Origin: Patescibacteria group bacterium
Lineage (GTDB): Bacteria; Patescibacteriota; Minisyncoccia; Minisyncoccales; JAHIOY01
DNA length: 8,253 nt
Direction: 5' to 3'
Assembly: GCA_018894495.1 (NCBI GenBank)
Contig: JAHIOY010000023.1
Location: 1 to 8,253, forward strand
Numbering within the stretch: the first letter of the stretch is position 1; each line of letters begins with the position of its first letter. The notes under the pieces are model-generated. The model was not told where the DNA came from. It worked only from the letters and a program-made list of their open reading frames with translations, and searched no databases. Position numbers and translations under genes: made by a program. Positions 5,672 through 8,253 of the stretch are shown in pieces.

Positions 5672-5776
5672 AACCCCGCCCTCTAAACTTTTATTTCAAT
5701 CTGTGTTTTTGGAATTATTCAGATTATGTTTTTGAAAGATTAGAGTAGAATTTACAAGGACATAGAGGGCGGGGTT
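5672..5776. mobile_element. MITE-like 105-nt element with 14-bp terminal inverted repeats
   Basis: AACCCCGCCCTCTA (5672-5685) is the exact reverse complement of TAGAGGGCGGGGTT (5763-5776). Allowing one gap, the match extends outward by AAG/CTT (5668-5670, about 5777-5779). The interior is AT-rich and has no coding content. In the recombinase frame it supplies the stop at 5696-5698 and the foreign residues ALYVLVNSTLIFQKHNLNNS. No target-site duplication is visible. Neighbouring recombinase sequence appears to be missing, so simple insertion does not explain everything. Confidence 0.55.
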
Positions 5777-6357
5777 CTTGGAAATAATTGGCTCGTGGCT
5801 TCCTTGATAAAATTCGTTGTTAAACCTAAATACTCCATAGTAAAAATGATTTTTGAGAAATCGCTGGACACAGGAAACAGAAAGTGGTCTTTTCCTATAA
5901 CTTGAAATTCCGCTGTCCGCCAAAAACTGCCTTACGGCTTTTAGTGTATATTCGCCGGTGGCGTAAAGTTCGAACGCTTTTTTGATAAACGGGGATTTTT
6001 CTTTGTCCAAATCTATTTCTTTTGTTCGGTGATTATTGAGATAGCCAAGAGGCGCGAAGCCGGGCCAAATTCCTTTTCGCAGTTTTTGGCGGTGTCCTCG
6101 TTTGATATTTTCAGAAAGATTATCAATGTAATACTTACTTTGGCCGAAAGCGATAGACAGCATAAATTTTCCTTGCGGGGTTGAGTCAAACCAAAATGTC
6201 GGAAATTTCAAATCCAAAAGTTTTCCTGTGTCCAGCAGATAGATTATTTTTCCGCCGTCAATTGAATTTCTGGCTAATCTGTCCGGATGCCAAGCCAAAA
6301 TTCCGCTGGCTTCGCCAGCGCAAATCCGATCTAACATTTCTCCGAAAACTTTTCGGC

Positions 6358-6415
6358 CAGGTTCTTTGGCGGTTTGCGCCTCGCTAAGCGAAAAGGCAAA
6401 CCGCCAAAGAACCTG
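6358..6415. repeat. Perfect 20-bp inverted repeat at the recombinase truncation point
   Basis: The arms are 6358-6377 (starts CAGGTTCTTTGG) and 6396-6415 (ends CCAAAGAACCTG), with an 18-nt spacer that itself contains the palindrome TCGCT-A-AGCGA (6381-6391). The left arm on the minus strand encodes QTAKEP, the first recognisable recombinase residues. The right arm is an inverted copy of the same codons. Confidence 0.85.
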
Positions 6416-6443
6416 AAAAAATGTCGGCTCGAACTTTATTTTG
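6416..6443 (+). repeat. 28-bp inverted repeat, copy 2 (scrap of the recombinase C-terminus in reverse orientation)
   Basis: This is an exact reverse complement of 5288-5315. It directly abuts the right arm of the 20-bp palindrome, so 6396-6443 on the plus strand is made of two recombinase-derived pieces, TAKEP then KNVGSNFIL, in gene order but missing everything between. The sequence 6444-6500 beyond it is not recognisable. Confidence 0.8.
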
Positions 6444-6506
6444 GCCAGAAGCGGGCTTTTCTTTATTTTTTGTTTGATTGTTTTCATTTTATTTGGTATC
6501 ATTGTA

Positions 6507-6535
6507 TTGAAAGGATAACATATCACTTACATACT
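6507..6535 (+). promoter_or_regulatory. Candidate promoter of the restriction-modification operon
   Basis: TTGAAA (6507-6512) and CATACT (6530-6535) are 17 nt apart and match the -35 and -10 consensus at 5/6 and 4/6 positions. Transcription would start near 6542, about 10 nt before the ATG at 6553, where no Shine-Dalgarno exists, so the message would be almost leaderless. A small dyad GATA-ACA-TATC (6514-6524) lies between the two boxes and could be an operator for the controller protein. Confidence 0.4.
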
Positions 6536-6552
6536 ATCAAATTATTGAAAAT

Positions 6553-6759
6553 ATGGCAACCGAAATCAACATAGGCGAAAATATAAAAAAGTATCGCAAC
6601 AAGCAAGGTTTATCGCAAGAGGATTTTGCCAAGAAATCCGGCGTTAAATACACTACTCTAACGAAAATTGAAAGCAATGTAATTAAAAAACCGTCTGTGC
6701 TTGTTATGGCAAAAATTGCCAAAGCGCTGGGTGTTTCGATAGAGGAGTTAATAAAATAA
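6553..6759 (+). CDS. XRE-family HTH protein, probable R-M controller (C) protein
   Basis: The 68-residue protein is a single Cro/C1-type HTH domain: NIGENIKKYRNKQGLSQEDF, then AKKSGVKYTTLTKIESN as the recognition helix, then VLVMAKIAKALGVSIEELIK. The size and position, 6 nt before a restriction endonuclease gene, match the C proteins of type II R-M systems. Those dimerise on C boxes in their own promoter and delay endonuclease synthesis until the DNA is methylated. No ribosome binding site precedes the ATG, and a plausible promoter ends about 18 nt upstream, in line with leaderless C-protein messages known from other systems. It could instead be a plain repressor. The 751-897 remnant is a broken relative. 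Confidence 0.82.
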   Translation: MATEINIGENIKKYRNKQGLSQEDFAKKSGVKYTTLTKIESNVIKKPSVLVMAKIAKALGVSIEELIK

Positions 6760-6765
6760 AAAAAC

Positions 6766-7398
6766 ATGTCAAGCAAACTAATAGAAGTTTTTAATGATGA
6801 AAAGTTGATAGATAAAATTAGGGGTCGCCTGCCACATTTATTTCAGTTAGCGGAATTAGAAAGCTCAAGAGCTGGAAAAATTGGAATGGAGGTCGGTTCT
6901 TTGCGCGAAAAGATTATTACTGCACTGCTTATTTATAAATTTGGGAAGGAAAATGTTGAGACAGAAATCCCTATAACCAAACCAGAAATTGATGCTAATC
7001 TTTTTGGAGTACCCGTCTCTATTAAAACAATAACTGGTACTAGATTTGGAGGAGTCAAACTAGTTTGGACGGTTGATGCCCAAAAAGCATACGAATTTCG
7101 TAAAAATTATTATCCCAGTTACGATATATTATTTATACAAATTAATTGGGGGAGCGTAGGAGGATTTTACTATATTCCATTGGAATCTCAGCGAAGGTTG
7201 TTCGATCGAATAGGGAGAGAAAATTATATTCAACTTCCAAAACCGGGAACAAACCCGAGGGGCGCGGAGATTACTAAAGAAGCGCTATCAAGTTTAGTTA
7301 GAGACAAAGATACCAAGACCATAGAAATACTATGGAAAAAGACAACGATAGAGTTTAACCCATATAAAAGATGGGTAGATTACTGGAAAGAAGATTAG
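6766..7398 (+). CDS. ThaI-family type II restriction endonuclease
   Basis: The 210-residue protein matches my memory of the ThaI restriction endonuclease family: LPHLFQLAELESSRAGKIGM, then EVGSLREKIITALLIYKFG, then FGGVKLVWTVDAQKAYEF, YYIPLESQRRLFDRIGREN and LPKPGTNPRGAEITKEAL. A PD-(D/E)XK-like core is visible as PEID (residues 73-76) followed by SIK (85-87), with E65 and E67 before it. ThaI cuts CGCG; the specificity here is inferred only from family membership. The gene starts 6 nt after the controller and ends 1 nt before the methyltransferase start, so the three genes form one operon. There is no clear Shine-Dalgarno, only an A-rich leader. Length looks complete. Confidence 0.8.
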   Translation: MSSKLIEVFNDEKLIDKIRGRLPHLFQLAELESSRAGKIGMEVGSLREKIITALLIYKFGKENVETEIPITKPEIDANLFGVPVSIKTITGTRFGGVKLVWTVDAQKAYEFRKNYYPSYDILFIQINWGSVGGFYYIPLESQRRLFDRIGRENYIQLPKPGTNPRGAEITKEALSSLVRDKDTKTIEILWKKTTIEFNPYKRWVDYWKED

Positions 7399-7399
7399 T

Positions 7400-8253
7400 A
7401 TGATATACCATAATTATAAAAGAAAAAATGGAACGCAAACCAGCGCCTTTGGTGCACCGGGTCGAATTAACCATGATTCGTCAAAATTTTATAACAGCAA
7501 GCTTTATGAGGGGTTAAATAATGGAAAAGATGTTGAATATGTTGAAAATCCAATTGAACCTCAAAATATAAACAAAGTTTTTTGCAAAAGCAGTGAGGCG
7601 ATGACAGAACTTCCAGATAATAGCGTTCATTTGATGGTTACTTCGCCGCCTTATAATGTTGGTAAAATGTACGATGAAAATTTATCTCTTAAAGAATATA
7701 GAGATTTATTAAAACGGGTATTCAAAGAAACATACAGGGTTTTGGTCCCCGGCGGTAGAGCTTGTATAAATATTGCAAATTTAGGCAGGAAGCCTTATTT
7801 GCCTCTTCATAGTTATATTATTGAAGATATGCATGATATTGGTTTTTTGATGAGAGGCGAGCTACTTTGGGATAAAGGTTCTAGTGCTAGTTCTTCTACT
7901 GCTTGGGGAACTTATTTGGAGGCAAGAAATCCGGTGTTGCGAGATGTCCATGAATATATTCTCGTTTTTTGTAAAGATACATTTACTCGTGCAAATCCGC
8001 ACAAAAGAAAAAGCACCATCTCGAAAGAGGAATTTTTAGAATTTACAAAAAGCGTCTGGAAGTTTTCAGCAGAACGAGCAAGTAAAATAGGACATCCTGC
8101 CCCCTTTCCGGTTGAACTACCCTACCGCACTATTCAGCTTTATACATTCGAAGGAGATGTTGTAATTGACCCTTTCGTGGGCGCTGGAACAACTTGTATT
8201 GCGGCACTAAAAACCAACAGAAAATATATTGCTTATGATATTGATAAAAATTA
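7400..8253 (+). CDS. DNA amino-methyltransferase (N4-cytosine or N6-adenine, beta class), partial at window end
   Basis: The ATG at 7400 follows the endonuclease stop by one nucleotide, and the frame is open for 284 codons to the end of the window. Motif IV is TSPPYN (residues 81-86), the catalytic loop. Motif I is DPFVGAGTT (257-265), the S-adenosylmethionine site, and it comes after motif IV, the order of beta-class enzymes. YRVLVPGGRACINIAN and DVHEYILVFCKD are typical in between. SPPY rather than DPPY favours N4-cytosine methylation, which fits a GC-only site such as CGCG. The start GRINHDSSKFYNSKLYEGL region is also usual for this family. It should protect host DNA from the neighbouring ThaI-like nuclease. 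Only the last part after the Rossmann strand AYDIDKN is missing. Confidence 0.9.
   Translation, partial: MIYHNYKRKNGTQTSAFGAPGRINHDSSKFYNSKLYEGLNNGKDVEYVENPIEPQNINKVFCKSSEAMTELPDNSVHLMVTSPPYNVGKMYDENLSLKEYRDLLKRVFKETYRVLVPGGRACINIANLGRKPYLPLHSYIIEDMHDIGFLMRGELLWDKGSSASSSTAWGTYLEARNPVLRDVHEYILVFCKDTFTRANPHKRKSTISKEEFLEFTKSVWKFSAERASKIGHPAPFPVELPYRTIQLYTFEGDVVIDPFVGAGTTCIAALKTNRKYIAYDIDKN

Larger units (their letters stand above)
5192..5689 (-). pseudogene. C-terminal fragment of a large serine recombinase
   Basis: The frame reads SLEGGVSLPDDWAENMFAEI, then a long coiled coil (KVEQKIENLLDLYIAGGVLT, YQAKKQKLLNEKLDIEQKIR), then ILTFLKNVGSNFILKDKKFN and PKIGWR. This is the C-terminal coiled-coil region of the same recombinase whose core lies at 5696-6526. 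Both are in one frame, separated only by the TGA at 5696-5698. The usual zinc-ribbon segment between them is missing and a 105-nt inverted-repeat element sits at the join. The TTG at 5668 is not a believable independent start. Past about 5256 the frame runs through a GC-rich palindrome and into the tRNA 3' end (TTFTTWRRG), which is probably readthrough beyond the original gene end. Confidence 0.75.
5696..6526 (-). pseudogene. Large serine recombinase core, N-terminal catalytic region lost
   Basis: From about position 6377 downward the frame reads QTAKEPGRKVFGEMLDRI, then GILAWHPDRLARNSIDGGKI, FPTFWFDSTPQGKFMLSIAF, GQSKYYIDNLSENIKRG and WPGFAPLGYLNN. It continues into the recombinase DNA-binding domain (YATGEYTLKAVRQFLADSGI, RPLSVSCVQRFLKNHFYYGV) and stops being homologous after SHEPIISKN. 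This is the resolvase plus Recombinase-domain architecture of large serine recombinases. The conserved DRLAR arginine region is kept. The first 60 or so residues with the catalytic serine are replaced by unrelated sequence (from the GTG at 6526 to about 6378), and the frame ends at a TGA supplied by the inserted element. It cannot be an active recombinase. Confidence 0.82.

Noticed and set aside
5696..5698. UGA read as glycine (genetic code 25) joining the two recombinase parts
   Set aside because: The TGA lies in the inserted element, flanking residues are not recombinase-like, and reading through the reductase TGA gives implausible protein made from the tRNA sequence.
6304..6320. CGCTGGC-TTC-GCCAGCG hairpin
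   Set aside because: It lies in the recombinase frame and mostly reflects the conserved GEAS codons, so it may be chance rather than an element.
6537..6776. 79-codon minus-strand frame
   Set aside because: It is antisense to the clearly conserved XRE gene.
1..8253. CRISPR array
   Set aside because: No regularly spaced direct repeats were seen; the repeats present are palindromes or inverted pairs.

Overview
The window looks like an accessory region of a small-genome, AT-rich bacterium. A member of the Candidate Phyla Radiation (Patescibacteria) is my best guess. The reasons are a large serine recombinase of the type I associate with that group, short GC-rich palindromic elements scattered in AT-rich sequence, weak or absent Shine-Dalgarno signals, and tight or overlapping gene junctions. 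This placement is inference from style and remembered families, not from a marker gene.

Layout. 1-2455 is mostly wreckage: a possible gene tail (1-119), a 3'-truncated IS3-family insertion sequence with an intact orfA and a frameshift heptamer (204-about 650), the 3' half of a XRE-type regulator (751-897), a two-segment membrane protein split by one extra A in an A7 run (910-2032), and the decayed C-terminal end of an Eco57I/TaqI-type DNA methyltransferase (2173-2455). 2415-3803 is an intact coiled-coil protein whose C-terminus carries an R-X4-H motif of the HEPN type, so a possible RNase of a defence or toxin kind. 3804-4082 has no gene and holds several GC-rich inverted repeats. 4083-5138 is a ketopantoate-reductase-like enzyme with a 36-nt palindrome inserted in frame. 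Its stop codon lies inside a tRNA-Ser(CGA) gene at 5117-5206.

5192-6526 (minus strand) is a wrecked serine recombinase that reads into the 3' end of the tRNA. It has lost its catalytic N-terminus at a 20-bp palindrome, lost its zinc-ribbon region where a 105-nt element with 14-bp terminal inverted repeats now sits, and left an inverted, internally deleted scrap of itself beyond the palindrome.

6553-8253 is an apparently intact restriction-modification operon on the plus strand: a small XRE controller-like protein, a ThaI-family restriction endonuclease, and an N4/N6 amino-methyltransferase of beta class with an SPPY motif, cut off by the window end. Controller, endonuclease and methyltransferase are spaced 1-6 nt apart and are probably co-transcribed from a promoter that leaves almost no leader.

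Overall this is a defence-island or integration hot spot beside a tRNA gene. It holds one live R-M system, one dead R-M methyltransferase with a possible HEPN effector behind it, and broken mobile elements. The most unusual features are the in-frame palindrome in the reductase gene and the palindrome-bounded destruction of the recombinase.
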